Part shown: one piece after another, positions 1 through 8,460 of the stretch
Layout of the letters: each line of letters opens with the position of its first letter
How positions within the stretch are numbered: the first letter of the stretch is position 1
Source of the DNA: Paraplanobispora siamensis
Lineage (GTDB): Bacteria; Actinomycetota; Actinomycetes; Streptosporangiales; Streptosporangiaceae
DNA length: 64,000 nt
Assembly (NCBI RefSeq): GCF_016863175.1
Contig: NZ_BOOJ01000020.1
Span: 1-64,000 of the forward strand
Reading direction: 5' to 3'
Made by a program: the position numbers and the translations under genes
Notes under the pieces: generated by a model
Seen by the model: the letters and a program-made list of their open reading frames with translations, nothing else
Databases searched by the model: none
Told to the model about the DNA's origin: nothing

Positions 1-26
1 ACCGGCGACCCCTCGCGGGGGCCGTG
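1..26. repeat. Truncated copy of dispersed intergenic repeat
   Basis: The first 26 bases match the right end of the repeat at 26410-26529 with two mismatches (ACCGGCG, CCCCTCGCGG and GGCCGTG are all kept in order). The rest of the copy would lie left of the window. It sits just downstream of the MarC gene, so like the other copies it is intergenic. Confidence 0.55.
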
Positions 27-43
27 ATTTGGCGGAAGAGGGG

Positions 44-658
44 TCAGGCCGCGCCGAGGAGGGTGCGCACGGCGGTGATGATGAGCTGGACGGCCAGGGC
101 GGACAGGAGCAGGCCGGCGATGCGGGTGACGAGTTCGATGCCGTTCTCTTTGATCACGCGGACGATGGTCACGGAGAAGCGCATGAACACCCACAGCAGG
201 ATGTGCACGACCGCGATGGCCAGGGCCAGGGCCAGGATGCCGCCGGTCTTGGTCTCCGCCTGCTGGGCGAAGACGATCGTCGCGACGATCGCGCCGGGGC
301 CGGCGAGCAGGGGGGTGCCGAGCGGGACGAGCGCGACGTTGACGTTGGACTTCATCGTGCCGGCGGGTGGTTCGGTCTCCCCGGTCAGCAGCTGGAGGGC
401 CACCAGCAGGAGCAGCAGGCCACCGGCGATCTGCATGGCCGCCACCTCGACGTGCAGGTAGGCGAGGATCGCCTGGCCGAAGACCGCGAACAGGACGATG
501 AGGCAGAAGGCGACGATGGGGGCCTGCCGGGCGACCCGCTTGCGCTCGGCCGTGCTGCGGCCGCTGGTGTAGGCCAGGAAGAGCGGGATGATGCCGGGCG
601 GATCCATGATGACGAACATCGTGATGAGTGCTTCAACGAAGAACTGGACGTCGAACAC
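44..658 (-). CDS. MarC/NAAT family integral membrane protein
   Basis: A 204-residue, very hydrophobic protein with about six membrane segments and the MarC-family N-terminus (FVIMDPPGIIPLFLAYT) followed by a conserved GTPLLAGPGAI stretch in the middle. Length is normal for the family. The family is widespread; the name comes from the E. coli marC locus, but multidrug resistance is not its established role and the substrate is unknown. The GTG start has a run of G residues 4-5 nt upstream as ribosome binding site. The next gene on the same strand starts upstream at 1343, so the two could be co-transcribed. Family assignment is firm; function is not. Confidence 0.9.
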   Translation of the reverse strand: MFDVQFFVEALITMFVIMDPPGIIPLFLAYTSGRSTAERKRVARQAPIVAFCLIVLFAVFGQAILAYLHVEVAAMQIAGGLLLLLVALQLLTGETEPPAGTMKSNVNVALVPLGTPLLAGPGAIVATIVFAQQAETKTGGILALALAIAVVHILLWVFMRFSVTIVRVIKENGIELVTRIAGLLLSALAVQLIITAVRTLLGAA

Positions 659-701
659 GAATCCCCCCGGAAACGATCAGGGGGACGAGTCTAGTGACGG
701 A

Positions 702-1343
702 TCAGGCGCCTTCCGTGCCCAGCCTGGGTGAGAAGGCGCCGAAGGGAAGGTCGAGGGCCTGGTCGTCGTCACGCAGGTCGCGAAGGCAGAGCTCGGTCAG
801 CGTGATCAGGCAGCCCGCCTCGGCGGGCCAGACGATGGTCCACAGCCAGTCTCCCAGCGCCTCTCCGGCGTAGACCGCCCGGTCGGGGGCGCCCTCCACG
901 CACCACAGCGCCGCCGGATGACCCTTGACCTCGATCTTCGCGTGCGCCGGGCCCTGGCCGAACCCGTCCCCGGGATCGGGGCCGTCCAGCCCGGCGAACG
1001 CCGCGCCCAGCCCCACTCCCGGCTCCTCAGCGATGATCAGCAGGTCGGCGGGTCCCTGGGTCACCGAGGGGCCCGAGAGCGCCACCACCGCGGCCCGGGT
1101 GCCGGTGCGTTCGTCGCCCGCCTCGGCGAAGCCGGTGACCAGCCATCCGGTCGGCAGCGGCCAGGGCAGCCAGACCGGGACGCGCGCACTCTGGACGACC
1201 GCCTCGACCGCCGCGGCCGACGGACGTCTGGCCGGTTGTAAGGGCAGGACGTCGCCGTGCGGGCCGCACCGCCAGGCACTTGACCAAGCACTCGGCGGAC
1301 GAAGCGGGCCGAAACAGCGCGGGCAGGTTGGCGAGGCTCTCAC
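702..1343 (-). CDS. DUF6758 family protein with N-terminal zinc-ribbon-like motif
   Basis: 213 residues. The N-terminus has C7-x2-C10 and C26-G-P-H29, a zinc-ribbon-like set of ligands. A conserved body follows (QVPVWLPWPLP-like segment, EEPGVGLGAAFAGLDGPDPG, and a tryptophan-rich LWTIVWPAEAG). This layout matches the actinobacterial DUF6758 proteins as I remember them. No enzymatic motif is visible and the function is unknown. It lies 43 nt upstream of marC on the same strand and diverges from the Nudix gene. Confidence 0.8.
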   Translation of the reverse strand: MRASPTCPRCFGPLRPPSAWSSAWRCGPHGDVLPLQPARRPSAAAVEAVVQSARVPVWLPWPLPTGWLVTGFAEAGDERTGTRAAVVALSGPSVTQGPADLLIIAEEPGVGLGAAFAGLDGPDPGDGFGQGPAHAKIEVKGHPAALWCVEGAPDRAVYAGEALGDWLWTIVWPAEAGCLITLTELCLRDLRDDDQALDLPFGAFSPRLGTEGA

Positions 1344-1417
1344 GACTACCCACGGTGCGCTCCACGCGACCCATGAGTCAAGGCCGAAGGTCGTTATAGA
1401 GCCGTAATCTTGTCAAT

Positions 1418-1837
1418 GTGCGCGTAAATTGTGTGGGAGCGATCGTCTTCGACGACTCCGGGCGGATCCTTCTCATCCGCCGTGGCCGCCCGCCGGCCCA
1501 GGGGATGTGGTCCGTTCCCGGGGGCCGGATCGAGTCCGGCGAGTCCGACGCCGAGGCGGTCGTCCGCGAGATGCTGGAGGAGACCGGCCTGAGGGTCGCG
1601 GTCGGTCCCCTGGCCGGCACGGTGGAACGCCCGGGCCCCGGCGGGGTCGTCTACGAGATCCGCGACTATCTGGCCGAGGTCACCGGCGGCACGCTCACCG
1701 CCGGTGACGACGCCGCCGACGCCCGCTGGTTCCCCGTCGAGGAGCTGCCGCGCCTGCCCCTGGCGCCCGACCTCCTGGAGGCCCTCACCTCGTGGGAGGT
1801 CATCGGCCGCCGTCCAGGGTCGAACGCCACAGGGTGA
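1418..1837 (+). CDS. Nudix hydrolase
   Basis: 139 residues with a complete Nudix box at about residues 36-58: G-x5-E-x7-REMLEETGL, whose glutamates bind the catalytic metal. The protein begins directly with the fold strand VNCVGAIVFDD, as expected for a single-domain MutT-like enzyme that hydrolyses a nucleoside-diphosphate-linked substrate; the exact substrate cannot be read from sequence. The GTG start has no clear ribosome binding site, and TAATCT lies 7 nt upstream, so a leaderless mRNA is possible. The 3' end overlaps the convergent propeller gene by 38 bp. Confidence 0.9.
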   Translation: MRVNCVGAIVFDDSGRILLIRRGRPPAQGMWSVPGGRIESGESDAEAVVREMLEETGLRVAVGPLAGTVERPGPGGVVYEIRDYLAEVTGGTLTAGDDAADARWFPVEELPRLPLAPDLLEALTSWEVIGRRPGSNATG

Positions 1838-4800
1838 GGTGGTCGGCGTCGTAGGTGGTCGACCGTCCCAGGGCCACCACCTGGTCGCCGGAGACCGCGA
1901 CCGCGCCGAACCCCTGGGCTCCGTCACCGGCCAGCTGCCCCTGGGTGGGCGTGTGCCGCTGCCAGGACAGCCCGTCCTCGGAGGTCCAGACCACGCTGTC
2001 GCCCTCGCCCGGCGTGCCCTGCCAGCCCACCGCCACCACGCCGTGCTCGACCGCCGCGAGGTCCTGTACGGCCGCCGCCCCCTCGGCCGGCAGCCAGACC
2101 GTCCGCCACGTCGTCCCGTTGTCGCGGGAGATCGCGGTGAAGGCCCTGTCGCCGTCCGGGGTCTGCGCGACCCCGGCCACGACGGCCTGCCCGCCGTACG
2201 TGACCACGTGCCGCAGGCTCGCCGCGGTCGCCCCTGCGGGCAGGACGGACTTGCGCGCCGTCCAGTTGACGCCGTCGGCCGACACCCAGACCACGCCGGT
2301 CTCGCCGTCCCGCGTCCCGGCGCCGCCGACGGCCATGTAGCCGGAGGAGGTCGGCGCGACGTCGTACAGGCGCACCCCGGCGCCGCCCGCGGGGAGCTTG
2401 CCCGCCCTGGTGAAGCGCTTGAGGTCGGTGGAGAACCACAGCACCGGCACGGTCCCCGACAGGTTGCGCTCCTCCCCGGCCAGGACGTAGCCGGACGGGC
2501 CGGCCGCGACCGCGTGGGGGGCCAGGAAGGCCTCGTCGGCGCCCTCCGGCTTCAGCGCGCCCATGACCGGGACCCTGCGCCAGTTCCGGCCGTCGCCGGA
2601 GACGACCAGCAGGGGCTCGGTGGAGGCGACGCTGTTCATCGTGCTGCCCACGGCGAGCCAGCCCTGCCTGCCGTACGCGATGTCGCTGAGCGCCTGGCGC
2701 CGGTCGCCGCCGAGGATCTGCGCGGGACCGCCGGGCGTCCACCGCTCGCCGTCCGGACTGGTCCAGATCCCGGCGTCACCGGACATGGCGCCGACCGCGA
2801 CGAACCCGTCCTTGCCCGCGGCCACGCGGGTCATCTCGCGCGCGGGCCGGGTGAGGCCGTCGACCGCGTCCAGGGAGACCTGCCTGGCCCCGCCCCCCCG
2901 GGGCGCCGTCATGAGGACGAGCCGGTTGTCCACCCCGACGCCGGGCCGGTCACCGCCGACGACGAGGGTCCCGTCCCCGGAGATCGCCAGTGCCCGCAGC
3001 GTGCCGGGTATCTGGCCCAGTTCGGTGCTCTTGTCCCACCGGTTACGACCGTCCTTGCTGGTGTAGACGGTGTAGCTGCCGGGACCCGAGTCGGCGACCG
3101 CGGCCAGCCCGCCGGGGAAGGCCGCCAGACGCCTGACGCCGGTCCCCTGCCGGTCCAGGCCCTCGATGGTGCCGCACCGGCTCCATTCGCCGCCGTCGGA
3201 GGAGCAGTAGACCGTGGTCTCCCCCTTGGCGCTGCGCTGCTGTGCGGGGACCAGGACGAACTGCTTGCCCGCCACGGCCAGCGATCCCGGCTGGGCCGCC
3301 ACGCCGTCGAGTTCCCCGTCCCCCCGGCGCCAGGACTCGCCGCCGTCGTCCGATCGCAGGGTGACGGCGCCGCCGCCCTCCCGGTCGGCCAGCACGACCA
3401 CCGTGTCGCCCCGGGCGGCCACCGTCCTGAGACTGCGCACCCCGCCGGGCACGTCGAGGTCGTCCGCCTGCACCGGGGTCCAGCTCCGGCCGTCGGCCGA
3501 GGTCCAGGCGGCGGCCCGCTGGTTGCCGTCCGCGGGGACGGTGGTGCCGACCGCGACGAAGCCCGAGGAGGTCCGGGTCAGATCCATGATCCGGTCCCCC
3601 GTCTTGAAGGTCGCCCCGCCGGGCTCCACCTGGGTCCAGGTCAGGCCGTCGGTGCTGGTCCACAGGCCCGGAGGGCCCGACAGCTCGTAGCCCACGGCCG
3701 CCCAGCGGCCGTCGCCGCCGGCCACCAGGCTGACGGTGGTCGGGCCGCCCTCACGCACCGGCCCGGCCAGCTCGCCCAGCCGCCACGTCGTGCCGCCGTC
3801 CGGGGACACCAGGAACAGCGGGCGGGGAAGCGGGCTGGTGGTGTCGGTGCCGACCGCGACCACGGTGGAGCCGTCCGAGGCCATGGAGTTGAGCACCTGG
3901 CTGGAGCCGTCGCCGCCGCCTGCCGGAGGCGCGAAGGCCTGGTCTCCCGAGCGGAAGTCGTCACCGACCAGGCGCAGGCCCGAGGCGAACGGGCTGCTCA
4001 TCCACCCCCACAGCACCAGTCCTCCGCCGACCGCGGCGGTCAGGACGAGGACCATCAGGAAGGGGATCACCAGGCTCCGGCCGCGCCGGCTGCGCATCGG
4101 GCTGGAACGGCGCACGGCCGAGGGGGCGGTGGCGGCGCGGTGGTGCCGTCCGCCGTTGGGGCCCCGCCTGCGCGGCGGCCCCTGGGCCACCAGGAGATCC
4201 GGCCGCGCCGGACGCCCGCCGGGGGGCTTGCCGACCCGGCGCACCGGCTCGAAGTCGTCATGGCCGTCCGGTTCGGGACGGGAGTCCTGCCGGGCCTCCC
4301 CCTGCGGCTCCCGAGCCGGAGTCACCTGCTCCGGCTCGCGGCCCCGCGTTTCCTGTTCCGGCTCGTGGGCCGGTACGGCCTGCCCCGGTCCTCGGGCCGG
4401 CACGGCCCGATCCGGTTCACGGACCCTCGGGGGCTGCTCCGGCGCGGCCCGTTCGGGTTCATGGGGCGGCGCGGCCCCTTCGGGTTCATGGGGCGGCGCG
4501 GCCCGTTCGGGTTCCGGCGGGACAGCGGGCCCCGTCGGGTTCCCCCCGTCCCGGGTGTCCCGGGTGTCCCTGGGCGGGCCCGAGGCGACCAGCAGGTCCG
4601 GACGGGTCACCATCCTGCGGCGCGGCCCCGCCGCGGGCGCCGGTTCCCCGGCGTCTCGTCCGGCTCCAGGATCGCCCGTGGGCGGCTGGGCGCCTTCCTG
4701 GGCGGGCTCGGGGGCGGGGTGGCCGGGAGGACGGGAGGCGGGGGCGTAGGGGCGGGCGTAGGGGCGGCGGCGCTCGCCGGGGGGACGGGGAGGCTCCATG

Positions 4801-5015
4801 TCCTCGGGGGCGGGGGCCGAGAAGGGCGGCGACATCCACGGGGAGGACAGCGGGAGGCCGCGGGTGCGGTCGTCGGAGGGGCCCGGTGGGGAGTGCTGGA
4901 TCGTCGGCGGGAAACGGCGGGACTCGGGGGTCCCGGACGCGTTCGTCGCGTCGTCGGCCACGCCGTCGTCCGGCGGCCGTTGTCTCGAGCGCGGGTCGTG
5001 AGAACCCGAGGCCAC
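1800..5015 (-). CDS. Proline-rich membrane-anchored protein with extracellular Asp-box beta-propeller
   Basis: About 1071 residues in three parts. Residues 1-310 are a disordered, presumably cytoplasmic, Pro/Arg/Glu-rich tail. It contains 9-residue repeats (EPERAAPPH type, encoded by a 27-bp DNA repeat) and two copies of a RPDLLVA(S/Q)GPPR motif about 130 residues apart. One membrane segment lies near 312-336. The remaining 730 residues carry at least eight W-x-S-x-D-G-x-x-W Asp-box motifs (LWTSTDGLTW, AWTSADGRSW, IWTSPDGERW, VVWTSEDGLSW), typical of sialidase-like propellers. No catalytic sialidase residues are apparent, so a sensing or adhesion role is as likely as an enzyme. The start was placed at GTG 5015 because GAGGAG lies 9 nt upstream of it; GTG 5024 abuts that site. 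Confidence 0.8.
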   Translation of the reverse strand: MASGSHDPRSRQRPPDDGVADDATNASGTPESRRFPPTIQHSPPGPSDDRTRGLPLSSPWMSPPFSAPAPEDMEPPRPPGERRRPYARPYAPASRPPGHPAPEPAQEGAQPPTGDPGAGRDAGEPAPAAGPRRRMVTRPDLLVASGPPRDTRDTRDGGNPTGPAVPPEPERAAPPHEPEGAAPPHEPERAAPEQPPRVREPDRAVPARGPGQAVPAHEPEQETRGREPEQVTPAREPQGEARQDSRPEPDGHDDFEPVRRVGKPPGGRPARPDLLVAQGPPRRRGPNGGRHHRAATAPSAVRRSSPMRSRRGRSLVIPFLMVLVLTAAVGGGLVLWGWMSSPFASGLRLVGDDFRSGDQAFAPPAGGGDGSSQVLNSMASDGSTVVAVGTDTTSPLPRPLFLVSPDGGTTWRLGELAGPVREGGPTTVSLVAGGDGRWAAVGYELSGPPGLWTSTDGLTWTQVEPGGATFKTGDRIMDLTRTSSGFVAVGTTVPADGNQRAAAWTSADGRSWTPVQADDLDVPGGVRSLRTVAARGDTVVVLADREGGGAVTLRSDDGGESWRRGDGELDGVAAQPGSLAVAGKQFVLVPAQQRSAKGETTVYCSSDGGEWSRCGTIEGLDRQGTGVRRLAAFPGGLAAVADSGPGSYTVYTSKDGRNRWDKSTELGQIPGTLRALAISGDGTLVVGGDRPGVGVDNRLVLMTAPRGGGARQVSLDAVDGLTRPAREMTRVAAGKDGFVAVGAMSGDAGIWTSPDGERWTPGGPAQILGGDRRQALSDIAYGRQGWLAVGSTMNSVASTEPLLVVSGDGRNWRRVPVMGALKPEGADEAFLAPHAVAAGPSGYVLAGEERNLSGTVPVLWFSTDLKRFTRAGKLPAGGAGVRLYDVAPTSSGYMAVGGAGTRDGETGVVWVSADGVNWTARKSVLPAGATAASLRHVVTYGGQAVVAGVAQTPDGDRAFTAISRDNGTTWRTVWLPAEGAAAVQDLAAVEHGVVAVGWQGTPGEGDSVVWTSEDGLSWQRHTPTQGQLAGDGAQGFGAVAVSGDQVVALGRSTTYDADHLTLWRSTLDGGR
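4441..4515. repeat. 27-bp tandem repeat inside the proline-rich coding region
   Basis: The string GGCGCGGCCC recurs at 4441, 4468 and 4495 with the same flanking sequence, giving a 27-bp period. On the minus strand it encodes the 9-residue units EPERAAPPH and EPEGAAPPH. The repeat keeps the reading frame and probably varies in copy number between strains. Confidence 0.75.
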
Positions 5016-5507
5016 GCTCAGCACCTCCTCGCAGGAAGCCTATCTGTCCGGTTTTTATCGATTACCGGACCGTTCCAGTCGTCTCCATGACACTTAACCG
5101 CAATTCCCTACAGGAAGGGCAAATCGCACGTGACCATAGTCCTACCCGCATCTCCGAAACGATCACCTCGCCGTCCGGGCCGCCTCGCGCCGCGCCGTAC
5201 ACCATCCAGAGCAGCATGCCGCGACGGCTATGGCGATACCTCTCTAGTGAGATTCACCATCACTGCGCCTGTTTTGTCACTCGTTAAAGAAACAAATCCG
5301 ATTTCATCAGTCCACGGAGCCCCGGAAGAGAACGCGTGAACCTCCCGTCCCGGGCAGGACGACCGGACTCCGCGGGCGACATCGGGCACCAGCCCGCCAC
5401 CGCCGCATCCGTGGGAGATCGCACATCTGCGGATTACTTCACAGACACCCCCGCCGGTGGGACCTTTTCATAGGGGCCAGGAAAACCCCAACCCCAGGGA
5501 GCGAACT
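5016..5507. other. Divergent intergenic region of about 490 bp
   Basis: This region is less GC-rich than its surroundings. It must carry the promoters of the propeller gene (leftward) and of the secreted-protein gene (rightward). The only clear structure is an inverted repeat, GTCCGGT at 5046-5052 and ACCGGAC at 5064-5070, separated by 11 AT-rich bases. It lies 31 bp upstream of the leftward start and could be an operator. No convincing gene or RNA was seen. Confidence 0.4.
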
Positions 5508-6167
5508 ATGAAACGGCTGGGGCCCGTTCTCACGCTGGCGTCCGGCGCGGTCATCGCCGTCGCGCTCGGAGCGCTCAGCGCCACCACCTCACCAACGATT
5601 CAGACCGCCAACGCGCAGGGCCAGCAGGCTCCGGCGGTCGAGGCCACCTCCGAGGCCTCCGCCGCGCCCAAGCCCGCCAAGACCGTCAAGCCGGTCCCGG
5701 CCAAGGCCGACTACGCCGGCCGGGTCAAGGGCAACGGCGGGCTCATCGCCATCTCCATCCGCAACGGCAAGGCCGTCGGCTACTTCTGCGACGGCAGGGT
5801 GGAGGCCTGGCTCAAGGGCAAGGCCGCCGACGGCAAGGTCACGCTGACCGGCGCCCGCAACGCCTCCGTCGAGGCGAACCTGGGCGGCGGCCGGGCCTCG
5901 GGGACGCTGGAGTTCGGCGCCAAGTCGTGGGAGTTCACCGCGCCCACCGTCAAGAAGCCCTCCGGCCTCTACCGGGCCACCGCCGTCGTCCGCGGCGCGA
6001 ACGTCAAGGCCGGCTGGATCTACCTGCCCGACGGCAGCCGGGTCGGTCTGCTCTCCGTCGACGACGAGCCCGTCGACGTCGCGATCCCCGAGCCCGGCGA
6101 GAACGCGACCGTCGACGGCGAAGAGGTCGACCCCAAGGACGTCGACGAGTTCATAGGGGAGTTCTGA
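5508..6167 (+). CDS. Secreted protein of unknown function
   Basis: 219 residues from ATG 5508, chosen because AGGGAG lies 7 nt upstream. The N-terminus MKRLGPVLTLASGAVIAVAL followed by small residues and TANAQG looks like a Sec signal peptide or anchor. An Ala/Pro/Lys linker (residues 45-65) leads to a globular domain (YAGRVKGNGGLIAISIRNGK, YFCDGRVEAWLKG). The acidic C-terminus ends in EVDPKDVDEFIGEF. I do not recognise the family. The stop overlaps the start of the DUF6529 membrane gene by one base, so the pair is very probably co-translated and may work together at the membrane. Confidence 0.8.
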   Translation: MKRLGPVLTLASGAVIAVALGALSATTSPTIQTANAQGQQAPAVEATSEASAAPKPAKTVKPVPAKADYAGRVKGNGGLIAISIRNGKAVGYFCDGRVEAWLKGKAADGKVTLTGARNASVEANLGGGRASGTLEFGAKSWEFTAPTVKKPSGLYRATAVVRGANVKAGWIYLPDGSRVGLLSVDDEPVDVAIPEPGENATVDGEEVDPKDVDEFIGEF

Positions 6168-6730
6168 TGCACGAGAACACGCGAGTCTCCCAGCTTCCCC
6201 CGCGGCAGAACCTCGCCCCGCTGCTCGTCCCGCTCGTCGTCGGCGGCCTCGTGGCGGTCGCGCTGGGCGTGTACGGACGCCTGCACACGCCCACCGGCTA
6301 CGCGATCGGCCCGGCCGGGTTCTCCGGCCCGCTGGCGATGAAGGCCTGGCTCACCACCGGCGCGTTCCTGCTGGCGCTGGTCCAGCTGTTCTCCGCCCTG
6401 GTGATGTGGGGCAAGATCAAGATGGACGCCCCGTGGGCCCCCACCCTGCACCGCTGGTCGGGCCGGTTGGCGTTCATCCTGACGATCCCGGTGGCGTTCC
6501 ACTGCCTGTACGCCCTGGGCACCCAGTTCGACGTGCCGCGTGTGATGATCCACTCGCTGCTGGGCTGCTTCTTCTACGGTGTCTTCACCGCGAAGATGCT
6601 CGCCCTGCCCAAGCGCGGGCTGCCCGGCTGGACCCTCCCGGTGCTGGGCGGGCTGACGTTCACCGCGCTGACCGGGCTCTGGCTGACCTCGTCGCTCTGG
6701 TTCTTCACCACGATCGGGATCAAGTTCTAG
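6167..6730 (+). CDS. DUF6529 family membrane protein, possible b-type cytochrome
   Basis: 187 residues with five or six hydrophobic segments and an almost family-defining C-terminus (LTFTALTGLWLTSSLWFFTT). Three histidines in consecutive helical regions, H95 (LHRWSGR), H112 (FHCLYALG) and H129 (MIHSLLGC), are spaced 17 residues apart. That pattern would suit bis-His heme ligation as in small membrane cytochromes, but this is my inference; the family is annotated only as DUF6529. The ATG overlaps the TGA of the upstream secreted-protein gene (TGATG), indicating translational coupling. The 3' end overlaps the convergent lyase gene by 11 bp. Confidence 0.8.
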   Translation: MHENTRVSQLPPRQNLAPLLVPLVVGGLVAVALGVYGRLHTPTGYAIGPAGFSGPLAMKAWLTTGAFLLALVQLFSALVMWGKIKMDAPWAPTLHRWSGRLAFILTIPVAFHCLYALGTQFDVPRVMIHSLLGCFFYGVFTAKMLALPKRGLPGWTLPVLGGLTFTALTGLWLTSSLWFFTTIGIKF

Positions 6731-7673
6731 TCTCCGGCGGGGTGAAGGCGGTGGTCCGGGGGAGCCCTGCCGCGCGCCCCTTGGCCGCCACCACCAGCGC
6801 CATCTTCCGGGACGCCTCGTCGATCATCTCGTCGCCGAGCATGACCGCGCCGCGCTTCTCCACCGTCGTGTAGTACTCGTACGCGTCGAGGATGAGCTCG
6901 GCGTGGTCGTAGTCCTCCTGCGACGGCGAGAACACCTCGTTGGCCGCCTCCACCTGGGTGGGATGGAGCACCCACTTGCCGTCGAACCCGAGCGCCGCCG
7001 AGCGCCCGGCCACCCGGCGGTAGCCGTCCAGATCCTTGATCGCCAGGTACGGCCCGTCGACGGCCTGCAGGTCGTGGGCGCGGGCCGCCATCAGGATGCG
7101 CATCAGGATGTAGTGGTAGGCGTCGCCCTCGGTGTAGCCGGGCGGCTGCTCGCCGACCACCAGGGTCCGCATGTTGATCGAGGCCATGAAGTCGGCGGGG
7201 CCGAAGACCAGCGTCTCCAGACGGGGCGAGGCCCCGGCGACGGCGTCCACGTTGACCAGGCCCCGGGCGTTCTCGATCTGCGCCTCGATGCCGATCCGGC
7301 CGACCGGCAGCCCGTTGGCCTTCTCGATCTGGGTGAGCAGCGTGTCCAGCCAGATCACCTGGGTGGCGTCCTCGACCTTGGGCAGCATCAGGCAGTCGAG
7401 GAACTCCCCCGCGCCCTCGACGACCTCGATGACGTCGCGGTAGGTCCACTGCGTGCCGACGTCGTTGACCCGCACCACCCGGACCTTGCCCGACCAGTCG
7501 CCCTCGCGCAGCGCGGCCACGATGTTCTTGCGGGCCCCCTCCTTGGCCAGCGGCGCGACGGAGTCCTCCAGATCGAGGAAGACCTCGTCGGCGGGGAGGC
7601 CCTGCGCCTTCTCCAGGAACCGGGGGTTGCTGCCGGGGACCGCGAGGCACGAACGACGGGAGCGCATGGCCAC
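6720..7673 (-). CDS. HpcH/HpaI aldolase / CitE-like CoA-ester lyase
   Basis: 317 residues of the HpcH/HpaI (citrate lyase beta-like) TIM-barrel family. Visible signatures are the N-terminal SCLAVPGSNPRFLEKA, the metal-site strand FLDLEDSVAP, the arginine strand VRVNDVGT, the glutamate in IEAQIENARGLVNV and the late GKWVLHPTQVEAAN. This form, with long YHYILMRILMAARAHDLQA and DGPYLAIKD segments, resembles actinobacterial malyl-CoA or beta-methylmalyl-CoA lyases. Those cleave or form C-C bonds on short acyl-CoAs, but no pathway partners are adjacent. GTG 7673 is used; ATG 7667 is an equal alternative. Confidence 0.85.
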   Translation of the reverse strand: MAMRSRRSCLAVPGSNPRFLEKAQGLPADEVFLDLEDSVAPLAKEGARKNIVAALREGDWSGKVRVVRVNDVGTQWTYRDVIEVVEGAGEFLDCLMLPKVEDATQVIWLDTLLTQIEKANGLPVGRIGIEAQIENARGLVNVDAVAGASPRLETLVFGPADFMASINMRTLVVGEQPPGYTEGDAYHYILMRILMAARAHDLQAVDGPYLAIKDLDGYRRVAGRSAALGFDGKWVLHPTQVEAANEVFSPSQEDYDHAELILDAYEYYTTVEKRGAVMLGDEMIDEASRKMALVVAAKGRAAGLPRTTAFTPPETRT

Positions 7674-7828
7674 ACCGTAGCGGCCGCCCCTCCGGCCGCG
7701 GCAGAGCGGTCCCGCCTATGGCGGTCATACAAAGTCTCGGCCCCGTTCTTGGAGCCACCCTCGTGCAGGTCTCCGGTGCGATGTCCGAATAATGGGCACG
7801 ACGCCTCGGTAAAGGGAGACATATCACG

Positions 7829-8398
7829 ATGGCAAACGCTTCCTCGGTGGCCCGGCCCGCCGTACTGTCCGACCTCATCCCCGGCACCTGGGCCCGCGAC
7901 ATCGCGCTGGTCGTCGGCGGCGCCGCGCTGACCGGCCTGGCCGCGCAGCTCAGCTTCCCGATGTGGCCGGTCCCGGTCACCGGCCAGACCTTCGCCGTGC
8001 TGCTGGTCGGCGCGACCCTCGGCATGGGCCGCGCGGCGCTGAGCATGGCGCTCTACATGGCCGTGGGCATCGCGGGCGTGCCGTGGTTCGCGGAGGGCGC
8101 CTCGGGCTTCGGCGGCCCCACCTTCGGCTACGTCGTCGGCTTCATCGCCGCCGCCGCCGTGGTCGGCAAGCTCGCCGAGCGCGGCGGCGACCGCACCGTC
8201 GCCCGCACCGTCGGCACGATGGTCCTGGGCAACCTGGTCATCTACGCGTTCGGCCTGCCGGTCCTCATGGCCACCCTCGGCCTGGGTCTCGGCAAGGCGC
8301 TCGCGGTGGGCGTGATCCCCTTCCTCGTCGGCGACGCGATCAAGATCGCCGTCGCGGCCGGTCTGCTCCCGGCGGCCTGGAAGCTCGCCGGCCGCTGA
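7829..8398 (+). CDS. bioY: Biotin transporter substrate-binding subunit BioY
   Basis: 189 residues, about six membrane helices, with the BioY core: LSFPMWPVPVTGQTFAVLLVG, the Gly-rich GPTFGYVVGFI and the C-terminal FLVGDAIKIAVAA. BioY is the S component of an ECF-type importer that captures biotin; the energising subunits (BioMN or shared EcfAT) are not encoded here, as is common. AGGGAGA sits 7-13 nt before the ATG. It diverges from the lyase gene across 155 bp and is followed by a strong hairpin. Confidence 0.93.
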   Translation: MANASSVARPAVLSDLIPGTWARDIALVVGGAALTGLAAQLSFPMWPVPVTGQTFAVLLVGATLGMGRAALSMALYMAVGIAGVPWFAEGASGFGGPTFGYVVGFIAAAAVVGKLAERGGDRTVARTVGTMVLGNLVIYAFGLPVLMATLGLGLGKALAVGVIPFLVGDAIKIAVAAGLLPAAWKLAGR

Positions 8399-8408
8399 TC
8401 TCACGATC

Positions 8409-8453
8409 CTGTACGGCCTGCGCCCCGGAATCCGCGGGGCGCAGGCCGTACAG
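8409..8453 (+). terminator. 19-bp perfect hairpin downstream of bioY
   Basis: CTGTACGGCCTGCGCCCCG (8409-8427) pairs perfectly with 8435-8453 around a 7-nt loop. Only a short mixed tail (TCGTTT) follows, so it may terminate bioY. The right arm also contains TACAGT (8449-8454), a possible -10 element 6 nt before the next ATG. Confidence 0.6.
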
Positions 8454-8460
8454 TCGTTTC

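Noticed and set aside
1704-5090. A 1128-codon open frame on the plus strand opposite the propeller gene
   Set aside because: Its translation is Gly/Arg/Pro-rich without any domain. The minus-strand frame has a membrane helix and regular Asp-box repeats, so the plus frame is a GC-bias shadow.
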